Part shown: one piece after another, positions 43,392-54,702 of the stretch
Position numbering within the stretch: the stretch's first letter is position 1
How the letters are laid out: each line of letters begins with the position of its first letter
Assembly (NCBI GenBank): GCA_038501625.1
Contig: JAZAYU010000006.1
Location: 13,084,638 to 13,148,637 of the forward strand
Direction of reading: 5' to 3'
Length of the DNA stretch: 64,000 nucleotides
From: Corbicula japonica
Taxonomy: Eukaryota > Mollusca > Bivalvia > Venerida > Cyrenidae
The notes under the pieces: model-generated
Database searches by the model: none
The model's input: the letters and a program-made list of their open reading frames with translations, nothing else
Told to the model about the DNA's origin: nothing
Program-made: the position numbers and the translations under genes

Positions 43392-43582
43392 CCGTGCCAT
43401 CTGATCAGGATATAAACTGTTCGCTTTTTGATTTGTTGGGTTATTTCTGACCAAAATGTGACCAAAATGTGACCAGTGCAGATCCTGATCAGATGGCATG
43501 GATATGCCAGCTGATCTGGATCTACACTGGTCGCATGTGCGTAAAAAGGCATATATAAAAAAATTATGGAGTAAAGTGATTA
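43392..43582. repeat. F1 right three-quarters
   Basis: GTGCCATCTGATCAGGATAT, TTATTTCTGACCAAAATGTG with a local duplication of CCAAAATGTGA, and a TTATGGAGTAAAGTG end. Confidence 0.82.
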
Positions 43583-44190
43583 CAATATAAATGTGGTTAT
43601 CATAGAAAAAGGATTTAGTATATTTGCTATAAATGTAATTGAATGTTGGTAAAAATACATTTTAACATCTTGGCACATTCATTTTTAATTTGTGACTGCC
43701 TCTAATGATCTTGGAACCAAACAACACTGGTGGCATTTTGTTTTGCTTTCCTCATTCCAATTGTGGCCTTTCTCCCATTATGTTTTCATCCTTAATGGCT
43801 TTTTACTCAATGTTCCATCCCAGGTTTGACAAGTATTTGATGACATTGGTCAAAGTACATTGACTAGCATCTTGTTTAAAAAACAAACTCTTTTTCTAAA
43901 AGTACTAGCATAAGCACATTTTCATCATTACAGTTCTGTTATTAACCAAAGTAGGTTAGAGTCTGTAAAGGAAACTAATAGTGGAATTACATTAAGATGT
44001 TTTAAAGCATCATATTTTTCATCTTAAAGGATTTGAGGCATTGCTGTTAACAACTTTGTCTCATTTGTTATATTTGTTTGTAAAGAAATGAAGTACTTGT
44101 ATTTTATTCATCAATAACATAAATGAAGCAGAATAAATAGGAGAAATATCAAATGTTGCATACTTTTCTATAAAGCTAAATGTACTATAA

Positions 44191-44377
44191 CAGGGCTCTC
44201 ACCATACCTGCAAATCAGGGATGTTTTGTCATAATTTTACTGGAAAATGGATAAGTTTGCAGTCTACAGCATTTTTTCCCTACATAGTCTATGTTAAATG
44301 ACCTCCCATAGCTCAAAGAAGGGAGAAGTCTGGTAACTTTTGGGAGACTCCTTATCCTCAGTCTAGTGAGAGCCCTG
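44191..44377. mobile_element. F3 MITE (copy 3)
   Basis: CAGGGCTCTCACCATAC start and GTCTAGTGAGAGCCCTG end, with a perfect 6-bp CTATAA duplication (44185-44190; 44378-44383). Confidence 0.87.
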
Positions 44378-44746
44378 CTATAAACAAGACATGTAAGATG
44401 TGTTATCAGTTGAAAACAAATAAAAGAGAAAATTTATTCACCATCAGTTACTCAACTACAATAAGAAAATTAAGCCTGGAAACAGAAATTGAATTACAGA
44501 CCATGCATATTTATTCAGCAAGAAAAGTATGTATTATGTAATGTATATTAAATTGGAAGACAAAATTAGGACCTCACTCATTTTAAAGATTATATAATCT
44601 ATTATGGAAATCCAAGTTTCAAGTGAAGTCCTTTGCTCATTTGTGTGAACAGATGGTATTTTTATGTTCTTTCTTGATTGTATTACTGATGCTTACACAT
44701 GTTTGTGAAAATGTCATTATTGTAAGATTCCTTTGGTTTGTACATG

Positions 44747-44912
44747 TCAGTAAACCCCTCATTAAGACCAGCATGAAATTAAGAACACCCCAATAATATG
44801 ACCACTATTTAAAAGTCCCTTCACGTTTTTCCATCCCAAACATTTAAGACCAACCCACTACAAGGAGCACTAAATACAGTCCCACAGGTGGTCTCAATAG
44901 TGAGGTTTCACT
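44747..44912. repeat. MITE with CAGT(G)AAACC termini
   Basis: CAGTAAACCCCTCATTAAGAC start; GGTCTCAATAGTGAGGTTTC then ACTG is its imperfect inverse. Interior AACATTTAAGACCAACCCAC. Relatives at 37943-38125 and 61349-61505. CAGTGAAACC ends are common in pogo/Tc1-like families, but no clean TA duplication is visible. Confidence 0.65.
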
Positions 44913-45053
44913 GTTTATATGAAAAGCTTGCCCAAGGAATCTTTTGTTACCTGTAAATATGTCTGTAAAAATGTGTAAAATATTTGATGATTGTAATTTA
45001 TAAACTTGATAATATGCAATATTATTATGTGGAGAGTAAATCTGTATTGGGAA

Positions 45054-45283
45054 GTATTGTTCAAATAATAATAAAAATTGAAAATTATTGTAAAGACCTT
45101 ATTTTCATGGTTTTGTTAAATATCTCCCCCCCCCTCCAAAAAGTTTTGGGGGTATATAGGAGTCATCATCCAGTTGGTTGGTTGGTTGTTCAGTTGGTTG
45201 GGTGGTTGTTCAGTTGGTTGCACGGTTGGTTGTTCAGTTGGTTACACGGTTGGTTGGTCAGTTGGTTGCACGATTGGTCTGTG
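45054..45283. repeat. Block A0: GGTTG-rich repeat, apparent source of later copies
   Basis: GTATTGTTCAAATAATAATA, a C-run/CCTCCAAAAAGTTTTGGGG palindrome, then a CAGTTGGTTGGTTGGTTG-type minisatellite to GATTGGTCTGTG. Nearly identical to 49110-49343, and from the C-run onward to 54703-54863. ORFs across it are repeats of VGWLV-type residues, not genes. Confidence 0.85.
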
Positions 45284-45904
45284 GTTGGTTGTTTGGTCTG
45301 TTGCAAAAATTTGTTATTAGAACTACTTCTATAGTTTTGAATATAATATGTATTGACATGAAGCTGTACACATACATTTGGCATAAAATTTACTAATTTA
45401 TTGTATTTATCCTCTTTTTTTTAGGGTGGGGGGTTATAAAATCTACCCCCTCCACACTATTCTTGAATAAATCTTATTTTTAATAGGAGAAGCTCGCAAA
45501 TTACTCCATTAACATGGTGGTGGGAGTAGACTTTTTTTTTGTCGTATACTTTTAGAACGTAAGTTGAAAATGAGATATAATAGCACTATTTTTTGTAGCC
45601 CCAAACCTCAACACCATAGAATAAAGTATAGTGTATCACACTATCAGAAAACTGTATTTGTGTATAAACAGGTAAACAAAGCTTCTGAACATTTGTTATA
45701 AGTTGATAACACTAAACACTGCTTTACATGTTTTGTCTGACAAATGATTCTGGTTTTGCTTAATTAGGCTTTACAATTGAGCATCATATTTCTCAAATAA
45801 TGTTGTGAAGAAAAAAAACAGCTTTAGTCTTAACAGTGTAAACAGATAAATGCTATTGTTTCATTAAAATAAGAGTTTAAAGTTAGGAGCGTGTTGAAGA
45901 CCAG

Positions 45905-46023
45905 TGCCCAAGGTTATAAAACTGAGCATGGAAACCAGTCTCAAATCTCAAACATCTGATTGGCTGAAATGGCGACCAGTCATATGAGACTGGTTTCCAT
46001 GCTCAGTTTTATAACCTTGGAGC
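45905..46023. mobile_element. F2 palindrome, right arm shortened
   Basis: TGCCCAAGGTTATAAAACTG start and TTTTATAACCTTGGAGC end; CAG on both sides (45902-45904; 46024-46026). About 27 bp are lost from the right arm just after the centre. Confidence 0.85.
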
Positions 46024-46026
46024 CAG

Positions 46027-48065
46027 TATACCAGTACACCATACATTCGACAAATTACGTGATGCTTGCTTGAACGCTTCTTGTTATCCTTTATTGACAA
46101 GCTTTATTATTTATTGATTTAATAACCTTATCAGTGACAGCAACAACTGCAAATAGCTGGTTCAAAACTTTCTGGACTAGGCGGCGAGGGCAGTAATACG
46201 CATATCCATTACTGCCTATGAACAGGCTCAATCAGACTGAGCCTGCAATACATGTATTTTCATATTTGTCCTGTTCGGTGGCTTTTAACGTTTTCGTTTC
46301 ATGTTTTTTTTTTATTAAAACTAGAAATTCAGTAAATATCAAAAAGATCCTGTGTAACTGGAATTGAGATTACGGAAATGAATAGAGAACACAAGTGATA
46401 CGTTATTTAGAACTTCCGTTTGTTCTGCGGAAAAGATGATACCAATATTCCTTTGGGTTACTTTGCACGAGATTCTTTCTTGTGAAATACTGTCATGATA
46501 ATTTATTTTGTTTCAGTCCCTTGTCTCCAAGGTAACCCCATTTATTCATATAATTAGTTTATATTTACAAATTTACAATAGTGAATTATAAACATAGAAA
46601 ACAATGGCCATTTGTTTAAGTATAACAACAGTACGCCAATAATATTACAATTTAACCAATGGACATTGTGTCACCATCTAACTTCGCGAGGCAAAAGATT
46701 CGCTTAAGCACAAATTCACACGTTTCACCGGTTTTCAAATTTACGCATTCACTCTTGAGCGGGAAAAACGTGAAATTTGAACCCGCGCGATATATGATAC
46801 CACAGTATTTTTGTAGATATTCGCAAACGTTTCTTACTGTTGTTTTTTTTTTGAGCTCGTGGTCTGAAATGTTTATAAATAAAACCATGAAAAAAAACAC
46901 AACGAAATAACGTATCAAGTATTTACTTCAGCATCCTATCAGATTGCGCAGTATATCAATTTGCAAATGTCTAGTGGTTTTTACGGTTGACGGCAGATAT
47001 TTTCAGGTTTATAAACGATTACATATTTATCAATATATTTGAAATACTAGTAGTTGTTTGCACGGCTTCTTTTAGCTTATTTATTTGTAAAATATATCTT
47101 CAGTTTTTGCTTCAGATATATTTTAAAAAGGGACGACTAAGGTCAAGATAATCTTTAAATTTAGTGTAAAAATATTTTATCAGGGTCTATTAATTGAAAT
47201 AATAAAAATATGTTCGCTTTCCTTAGTTTAAATTTAAAAACCTTTATTTATAGTTACTGTTTTTATATTTTTTACTATGAGTTTGCAAACTCTCAAATTT
47301 ATTATGCGAGTCTGTTGTTTTGCTTTGAGCCATATTACAGTTTTGTTTATTTTACATTCAATTTAAATCAAACGAGCGCTAATTCTTTGGTTTTGAAGCA
47401 TATTGTTGTCGTCGTAACTTGCATAGTAGTATCATTGATCAAATCATCAGTATGAGAACCCTATAATGGATTCTGACTATAACTGACGAGAATTATGCAA
47501 CAGCATCACAAAATTTGTTTTACAAAATCAATCAAATAATCAGAGTTCCAAGAAGCTTTCACTACATTGGAATCAAACTCTGTGTCAAATTTGTATGAAT
47601 TTTCTTCAACATAAGCTTTTTGTGCTGCTCCAATAATTAAGTAAACAAAATAACGGACATTTTGTTAATAAAAGGATCAAAGGATAGGGTTTCAAAATTT
47701 CATAGTCACTCAAACTTCAGTGCTAACAACATCAGTAAATAATCTACCATTTGCCAAATAAAAAAACAACAACAGCAAAGTAATTTGCAAAGTTCAATAA
47801 ATTTACGACCAAATTATAACACATTTTATGTAAAATAATTTTGTATGACAGAAAACCTAGAATATCTAGATCATTTTCATTTTATAAAATATTAGTTTCA
47901 ATGACCCGTTTGAAATATGTTGATTAGCAGAAATAAATCAGACAATTAACCACTTCGAACACTGACATCCCCTAACATACATACTAAAAGCTCCAGAGAC
48001 CGGATATCAATAAGGTCTGATTCAGTCTGATCAAATAGTTCAATACTTCAATGAGAACATCTCTC
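46027..48065. other. Non-coding, nothing recognised
   Basis: AT-rich. Overlapping 83-88-codon ORFs at 46652-46918 on both strands are not similar to anything I know. No repeat family assigned. Confidence 0.45.
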
Positions 48066-48069
48066 TGGA

Positions 48070-48395
48070 GACACAAATTGAACACAAAACATGTTCACTG
48101 TAATGAAAAGTTTCACCAATTTGAAAACCAAATACAGTTTTCATTTGAATTTAGCAGAAACCTCATTTTATTCCAAAGACTATTGGCTGCGCACGAAAAC
48201 CCCAATACCACCACATAATTTATTTGGAAAGTTTCATTTGTTGATTCGAAAGTATTTGTATCCATGTACATCAATATAATCAAAATCCTCTATGTTGGTC
48301 TCATTCAAGCAAATAAAATCATACTTTTGGACAAAGCCATCAAAATCCCGATATTTGAGATCAGAATTAAGACCCCAAACATATATAATAACAAT
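48070..48395 (-). pseudogene. Decayed LINE fragment: apurinic-type endonuclease domain
   Basis: The minus strand reads KYRDFDGFVQKYDFICLNET (to about 48298), then YIDVHGYKYFRINK and GGIGVFV (48192-48212). These are the layout of the N-terminal endonuclease of non-LTR retrotransposons (ICL-x-ET metal-binding Glu motif, then GG-x-G-hhh). Stop codons lie between the last two blocks and downstream. No reverse transcriptase part follows in the window. The clade cannot be assigned. Confidence 0.7.
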
Positions 48396-48599
48396 TTACA
48401 AATTACTAAAATTAAAACACTGACCAGAGTCACTGTCATCACCCTTCATAATTAAGAACTTCTTACCATTTTTATTTTTTTATGCTGATCACGTGAAGGT
48501 CATCAAGCGTGGCTTTCTTGAATTCACAGTGCAAGTTGCCATATATGTCCATCAAAACCGACTTACGCTTCCTGTGGAGCTATATCATTTACGTCACAA

Positions 48600-48935
48600 T
48601 ACCTATGGGATTAATTCTGGTCTATGGGGAAATGGTTCAGACTTCAGATTAGATGTTTGTAGGTTCGAATTCCACCAGGGATGAGTTTTTTCTGCAAGTC
48701 CCTCAGCTAACACTTGATTGAGTATTGGTTTCATCACAGGTGTCGTCATTGAGAGTGAATATTATATTGTCCAACAATATTGACCTGGCACTTCATTAAT
48801 TTCCGTCAAGGTCATTTGATAAACTGGTCATATGCATTCATATCGATTTAAAAGAAGATCGTAATGTTTACGAAATTCGCCGACTATAGGGTCAAATGCA
48901 AAAGTGCCAGGTCAATATTGTTGGACAATACATTG
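48600..48935 (+). repeat. Probable tRNA-derived SINE with fold-back tail
   Basis: GGTCTATGGGGAAATGGTTC (A-box-like) and GTAGGTTCGAATTCC (B-box-like) lie about 40 bp apart, followed by ACCAGGGATGAG as in a tRNA acceptor end. Downstream, TATTGTCCAACAATATTGAC then CTGGCACTT (from about 48765) is inverted at 48902-48932. No poly(A) or direct flanking repeats found. Confidence 0.5.
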
Positions 48936-49031
48936 AAATACATCGATACTGCAGCAACAACAAACAACCTTTAGCAAAAGAGAAAATAAATCTTTCATTT
49001 CTTATGAAATGAGAACCTGTTGGGGCAAGTG

Positions 49032-49109
49032 TGAGGTTGGTGCAGTCTTGAACCTGGTATAAACCCCCAGTGGAAAATTGTTTTGCCACTGACCGTTCCA
49101 AGGCGGTAA
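49032..49109. repeat. 78-bp direct repeat X, left copy
   Basis: TGAGGTTGGTGCAGTCTTGA ... TTCCAAGGCGGTAA; identical to 49344-49421. The pair brackets the inserted A0-type block. Confidence 0.92.
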
Positions 49110-49343
49110 GTATTGTTCAAATAATAATAAAAATTGAAAATTATTGTAAAGACCTTATTTTCATGGTTTTGTTAAATATCTCCCCCCACCCTCCAAAAAG
49201 TTTTGGGGGTATATAGGAGTCATCATCCAGTTGGTTGGTTGGTTGTTCAGTTGGTTGGTTGGTTGTTCAGTTGATTGCACGGTTGGTTGTTCAGTTGGTT
49301 ACACGGTTGGTTGGTCAGTTGGTTGCACGATTGGTCTGTGTAA
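49110..49343. repeat. A0-type block inserted between 78-bp direct repeats
   Basis: Nearly identical to 45054-45283 from GTATTGTTCAAATAATAATA to GATTGGTCTGTG. The C-run is CCCCCCACC here against an all-C version at 45.1 kb. Confidence 0.9.
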
Positions 49344-50314
49344 TGAGGTTGGTGCAGTCTTGAACCTGGTATAAACCCCCAGTGGAAAATTGTTTTGCCA
49401 CTGACCGTTCCAAGGCGGTAACCCAAAGGTTTCTCATTTTCGTTAATTGTTTGTGGCGTCTTATTTGAATTTGACATACTAATAAAACATGCTCTGTTTT
49501 CCTCCTTTCTTTTTCGCTGCGTGGGAGGCTATGTTTCGTGAATGTGGCGATTCCTAATATGCATATTTTACTTTTTTGTTGTTATAAATTGTATTGTAAT
49601 ATTGTACACCTAGGCTATAAACATTGTATATTTTTTATGCTGAATAAACTTATGGTATGGTATTGTTTAGCAATATATACATTGTATTTTACGGATGGCT
49701 CATACGATAATTATACTCATGGATTTGTCAATGCTTGATCGAATCACTCGCTTTCTTACTGAATAATAGTTTTATTAGAGTTTGTTCGTCTATTTATAAA
49801 CAAATAATTGGCACCCCTACGGTTAAAATTGTGCACCATTATTTCTAGTCTTTTTCAATAAGGCTACGATAAGATGTTATATTGTTTTTCTTTGGAACGT
49901 TAGTATGGCAGAATTATAGCCTTTAACCACGCGGTTATTTCACAATTTATTAATTATTAATAAAAACCATTTTCAACAAAATTGCCCTTTGGTAGCTCAA
50001 GCTTACTTTACTGAAGCAAATAATGCAGAATGCAAACAACCATTCTTGATCTCAATATTTCTAAAATAAATATTGATATGTAACTTCTTAAATTTACTGT
50101 TTCGAAAAGCTTGAAAACCGCTAGCCAGATTTTAAAATATTTAAAATTTGTAGAAATGTTCTTTGGGTGATCCTTTAGGGAAGTTAAGCGCTCTTTAAAG
50201 AGTCTCGGAGTAAGGCTCACACACTATCAATTGAATGTTCTTGATACTGAACATGTTTTAAAGTTCCATCGCGTGAGCAGCTCATTGCCCTTTTGTTGTA
50301 ATTTTTTTTCTGAA
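49182..50314. repeat. Block A, 1.13-kb segment duplicated at 54703-55837
   Basis: From CTCCCCCCACCCTCC to AATTTTTTTTCTGAA. Differences from the second copy are few (for example ATAAATTGTA/ATACATTGTA, TATATTTTTTATGC/TATAGTTTTTTATGC). Part (about 49496-49560, TTTCGCTGCGTGGGAGGC) is also related, inverted, to 59625-59665. No gene. Confidence 0.93.
49344..49421. repeat. 78-bp direct repeat X, right copy
   Basis: Exact copy of 49032-49109, continuing into CCCAAAGGTTTCTCATTTTC. Confidence 0.92.
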
Positions 50315-50492
50315 CATTGTTTATATGCATTTTATTTTGTTTGCAATACATCACACAAGTTTCACCCTCCAAATATCTATCTTGCATGTGGACAGTCGGT
50401 TATGGCAACCGCATTGTCTGTCGCAAAATAATCCCTGATGTAAATCAGACGAATTTTTTGTAGAATCCAGCAAATTATACGTTAAACTGGTT

Positions 50493-51264
50493 GGAGGCAT
50501 AAAGAGTTGCACTTGAACGTCCGTACCTGCGTCCGAACGTAAGTGCTCCAAATCTTGTGGCACCAAATCCTCATTAACTATCAGCCGGATTTCTTTCAAA
50601 TTTGCATAGATGGTCAAGCAGGATGTGCAAATGATCGTTAATAAAATATTTTTTTCCTGAGACCATTTTTACCAGAGTTAAAGCCCTTTGTTAATTTCAG
50701 TAATAAAAAGTTGTGGCATCAACTCCTCATTAACTGTCGGACGGATTTCTTTCAAACTTGCAAAGATGATCAAGCAAGAAGTGTAGATGGCCGTAAAAAC
50801 ATTCTGCAATCATTTTTATACTAAAGTTATGGCCCTTTGTTAATTTCAGTAATAAAATGTTGTGGCATCAACTTTCTTTCAAACTTGCATAGATGATCCG
50901 GCAGGAAAAGCAGATGATCTTTAAGAAAAGAGTTTTTTATTTAACCAATTTTACCAGATTTATGAACCTTTGTAAGTTTCAGCCATAAAATGCCGTGGCA
51001 TGAACTTAACATTTTGTGTTTGACTGAATACTTTCAAACTTGCACAGAAGATTAGACATGCTGTGTAGATAGTTGTAAAGTAATTTGTCTTGCAACCATT
51101 TTCACAAGCGTTGTTGCCCTTTGTTTACATTAGGTCATAAAATTGTGAGGCAGTTATTCCTCATTTACTTATCCTCATAACCCCATGTTGTAAATACCCG
51201 ATACACAATTTGGTTACAAATCTTCAACAGTGAGTGCATCAGTGTCCTGAGGACGCAGTCTAGT
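50493..51264. repeat. TATGCCCCC-family element, long copy with four internal units
   Basis: Starts GGAGGCATAAAGAGTTGCAC, repeats a roughly 150-170-bp unit (GTGGCATCAACTCCTCATTA, TTTCTTTCAAACTTGCA, AGTTATGGCCCTTTG) about four times, and ends GTGCATCAGTGTCCTGAGGAC. Confidence 0.78.
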
Positions 51265-52439
51265 TTAAATTATGTTTGCGATATTGATGTCGGAATTTTA
51301 GAATCTTATTACAGAACATTGAAGTAACTTGAAGAAAGATTGCGGCTTGCTAAATTAAGATTAATGGTCTCGACTGACAGAGCGTTGATTTAGATGATGG
51401 CACTACACTTGTCTGACATTTAAGTATATCTGTGCTTGAGGCCATCGCCGCCTTTAATAGAAAGATGGAAATTGTCAGCCAGTATTAAGTGTCGTCATTT
51501 TGAGTACTTCAGTACCAGAATGGATATTGCCTTAACACTCTAAGGACAGTTGATCATATGCCTGCTAATTCAATGATCTAACTTTTCTAAACACATTATT
51601 GTTGTGAAAAATCCTTGAGGAAAGGGAGGAAAGGGAGGGGCAGTGGGGGCGGGGATTCGAGGGGGTTGGGGATTTTCAGTCTGTAAGTTTATGGAGGTCA
51701 CATATTTCAAGTAAGTAATGTGAGTTAAATATGAGGCATTACTTGCTACCTTTTTAAGCGAAAAAATCCAAATTCATTACAAGACTTTTACGTAGGTGGA
51801 GTGTGAGGAAAATCCAACATAGTGATGAATGAAATGTAAATTTTATATATGTATCTTATAGTGATTAAAACTTATTTAATTTCAAGTTTTTTTCTGATTA
51901 AAGTTAATTTTTTAAAATGCAACGCACACGGCAGAATAATGAATAATGAAATATTTATTTCAGATAAAATATTGTCAGACTATATTGTAGAAGTGTTATC
52001 AAACTTGATACAGATATTATAAATCAATCTCCATAGCTTGCCTACAATAAAAAAACTTTATAAAAACTTGAGTTTTTTTCATCAGACAAAAGTTTAATAA
52101 AACATCACTTGGGGTTAGGAACAAAATATTTATTATCTTTGATCCGTATTATTTCCAAACGGCTTAATGTAATCGATGCTCGGAATTTGGTTGGTACTGT
52201 ATTTAGCGAAGAATGATATGCTCAAAAAATCAAATCTTTTGATCTTTGATCTTTTTGTTCATATTCTATCATCATAATTAAATTAATTTCGTTTGACTAA
52301 TACTTCAAGTTTACAATATATTGATAAAAAAGATTCAAGTTTGTTTGACACATCTGTTTTGCTCATAGTAACTTCTGGCGTACCTCCAAGTTCAATATCA
52401 GGGCCTCAATTATTTTGTTGTCAGCAACTTCACAAAATA
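51265..52439. other. Non-coding with a G-rich tract
   Basis: The tract at about 51610-51672 has runs of GGG(A/C)GG and GGGGGTTGGGG with potential for G-quadruplex formation. The rest is AT-rich and unassigned. Confidence 0.5.
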
Positions 52440-52845
52440 GTTTAATGGCGCTTCTGCGTGGTGTAATGTAATACGCACATCATAGTTTTATGGCGCTTCT
52501 ACGTAGTGAAATGTAATATGCACCATAATAGTTTTATGGCGCTTCTACATAGTGAAATGTAATACGCACATTATAGTTTTATGGCGCTTCTACGTAGTGA
52601 AATGTAATACGCACATTATAGTTTTATGGCGCTTCTACATAGTGAAATGTAATAAGAACATAATAGTTTTATGGCGCTTCTACGTAGTGAAATGTACTAA
52701 GAACATAATAGTTTTATGGCGCTTTCACGTAGTGAAATGTTATAAGAACATAATAGTTTAATGACGCTTCTACGTAGTGAAATGTAATAAGAACATAATA
52801 GTTTTTGGCGCTTCTACGTAGTGAAATGTAATACGTACATCACCA
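52440..52845. repeat. 45-bp minisatellite, about nine units
   Basis: Unit TTTTATGGCGCTTCTACGTA then GTGAAATGTAATACGCACAT and TATAG. The period is a multiple of three, so a spurious ORF (52552-52761) repeats VKCN-x-x-IIVLWRF. Confidence 0.92.
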
Positions 52846-53889
52846 AGTGACCTAACTACATCACCGTTCAACAAATATAAGGAGTAGGCAGCTATGGCGT
52901 TCCACATTTATGCGCAAGTTTGCAAATATCCTGATACAATTCTTAAGTAATTCAATAAAAAAAGGCACTCACCAAAGAAGTCATGTTAAAAGCAACTTAA
53001 AAACAATGGCCTCCTTGGTAATACCATGCTAATTTGAGCCACAAGGAATGCAACCTTAACCATCTTTCTTGCACAATGATTTCCAAAGTATCTCCGGTGA
53101 TTTGAAATTATAAACACTCTTGGTGGTAAACAGGCAAAACTATCCATGTTTAATGGCTGACTTGCAACAATCAAAATCTAGATCTAAATTGCATGTGAGG
53201 AAAACATACAAGTAAATTTGATGTGTATTTTGGTATTTCGACGGTTTAGCTTCGCTGGGTGGCCGGATAGAATGTCTCCCCACTTTAAAATAAGATATTT
53301 TTCGATGAAAATACAATATGAGTTTTTTTTTTAAAAAGTCATACTACCCGTCAAAAAAAACGGAGAAGATAAACATTTGTAAAAAGTTGAAAATTCGGCT
53401 CGAACGGGTATGGTTGTATTTTAAAGAAAATTTCTTTTTTGTTTCTGAGAATGAGGTTCTCTTTACATAGATCATGCTCTCTGTGTGCTCTTGTGACATA
53501 ATATTTCTTCATCCGCTTTTTGATCTGTAGGGCCTATGTCAATTCCTCTAAAATCGAACATTTAATGTAACTGCACAGTCAAAGCTTGAAAGACTAAATC
53601 TTCTACAATTTAATGACACTGGAATGTAATCCTATTACCCTGGCAATTGTGGTAACCGGTTGGAGAGTTTTCAAACAAATTTGTCAGTGGGGTCAAAATC
53701 TCAGCCAATTGCTCAAGGTTATAACCTTCAGTCAATGTCTTCAAACTCTGTCCATTAGATCACGAACATTCTGTACTTAAAAAGCAAATCTTGTTGTAAT
53801 GCAAAACATTGTAAAATCTTTCTCAGAATCAGAAACCACAAAATATCGTCAGCTGAGACATACTTTTTATAACCTTTGAAATCGTCTCC
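52846..53889. other. Non-coding, nothing recognised
   Basis: AT-rich between two minisatellites; no domain-bearing ORF. Confidence 0.45.
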
Positions 53890-54280
53890 TCTGCAGTCTC
53901 CGCAGTAGCCTGCAGTTATCAGGGGCGTAGCTAAACATCTATTCAAGGGAATGTCTTCTCTGCAGTCTTCGCAGTAGCTTGCAGTTATCAGGGGCGTAGC
54001 TAAACATCTATTCAAGGGAACGTCTTCTCTGCAGTCTCCGCAGTAGCTTGCAGTTATCAGGGGCGTAGCTAAACATCTATTCAAGGGAACGTCTTCTCTG
54101 CAGTCTCCGCAGAAGCTTGCAGTTATCAGGGGCGTAGCTAAACATCTATTCAAGGGAACGTCTTCTCTGCAGTCTCCGCAGTAGCCTGCAGTTACCAGGG
54201 GCGTAGCTTCACATATATTCCAGGGAACGTCTTCTCTGCAGTCTCCGCAGTAGTTTGCAGTCATCAGGGGGCGTAGCTTA
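53890..54280. repeat. 69-bp minisatellite, about six units
   Basis: Unit GCAGTTATCAGGGGCGTAGC, TAAACATCTATTCAAGGGAA, CGTCTTCTCTGCAGTCTCCG. The period is divisible by three, leaving a 169-codon minus-strand ORF of YCGDCREDVPLNRCLATPL repeats. Two to three units recur at 55838-55995. Confidence 0.92.
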
Positions 54281-54702
54281 ACAACTTTTCATGAGAATTT
54301 ATTATAATTATGCAAGGGGTGTGTGGAGAAATGCGAACCCTAATCTCCGAAAATTTTTGATAACAATGGTGCAATCTTGTTTGGATTTTAACATGCGGAA
54401 AGGGGCCTTAAGATCTGCTTAGTATAGCAACGCCAAACTACATTTGATAATATCATGTAAACCAGTGGAGAACGCACACTTCAACTCAGGCTATCGTTTA
54501 TTTTTCAGAATCATGTGGATTCAGTCGCGTACTCGCTTATAGTTAGCTTCACGCCTGGTTATAAAATCCAATAACACGTGCAACGAGGACATTGATATAT
54601 TTATGCAACCATATGGGTGAACTAAATTCGTTTTCTAGAAATTCTGTTTATTTAAAGGCTGATAACCACAAAATGTTGCATGGCATGGCGTTTTTTATGT
54701 CT
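54112..54702. repeat. 591-bp direct repeat B, left copy
   Basis: The last units of the 69-bp minisatellite plus 54290-54702 recur at 55838-56428. Block A' lies exactly between the two. Confidence 0.92.

Noticed and set aside
41000..43400. SEL1L polyadenylation site
   Set aside because: Several AATAAA hexamers occur, many inside F1 copies (CAATAAAGG); none can be chosen without transcript data.
45190..45396. ORFs of QLV/GWL and NQL repeats (also at 49247-49477 and 54769-54999)
   Set aside because: Translation of a GGTTG minisatellite; identical ORFs simply follow the duplicated blocks.
46652..46918. Overlapping 83-88-codon ORFs on both strands
   Set aside because: No recognised similarity, low complexity and AT-rich; sense and antisense frames are open by chance.
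52552..52761. 69-codon repeat ORF
   Set aside because: A consequence of a 45-bp minisatellite whose period is divisible by three.
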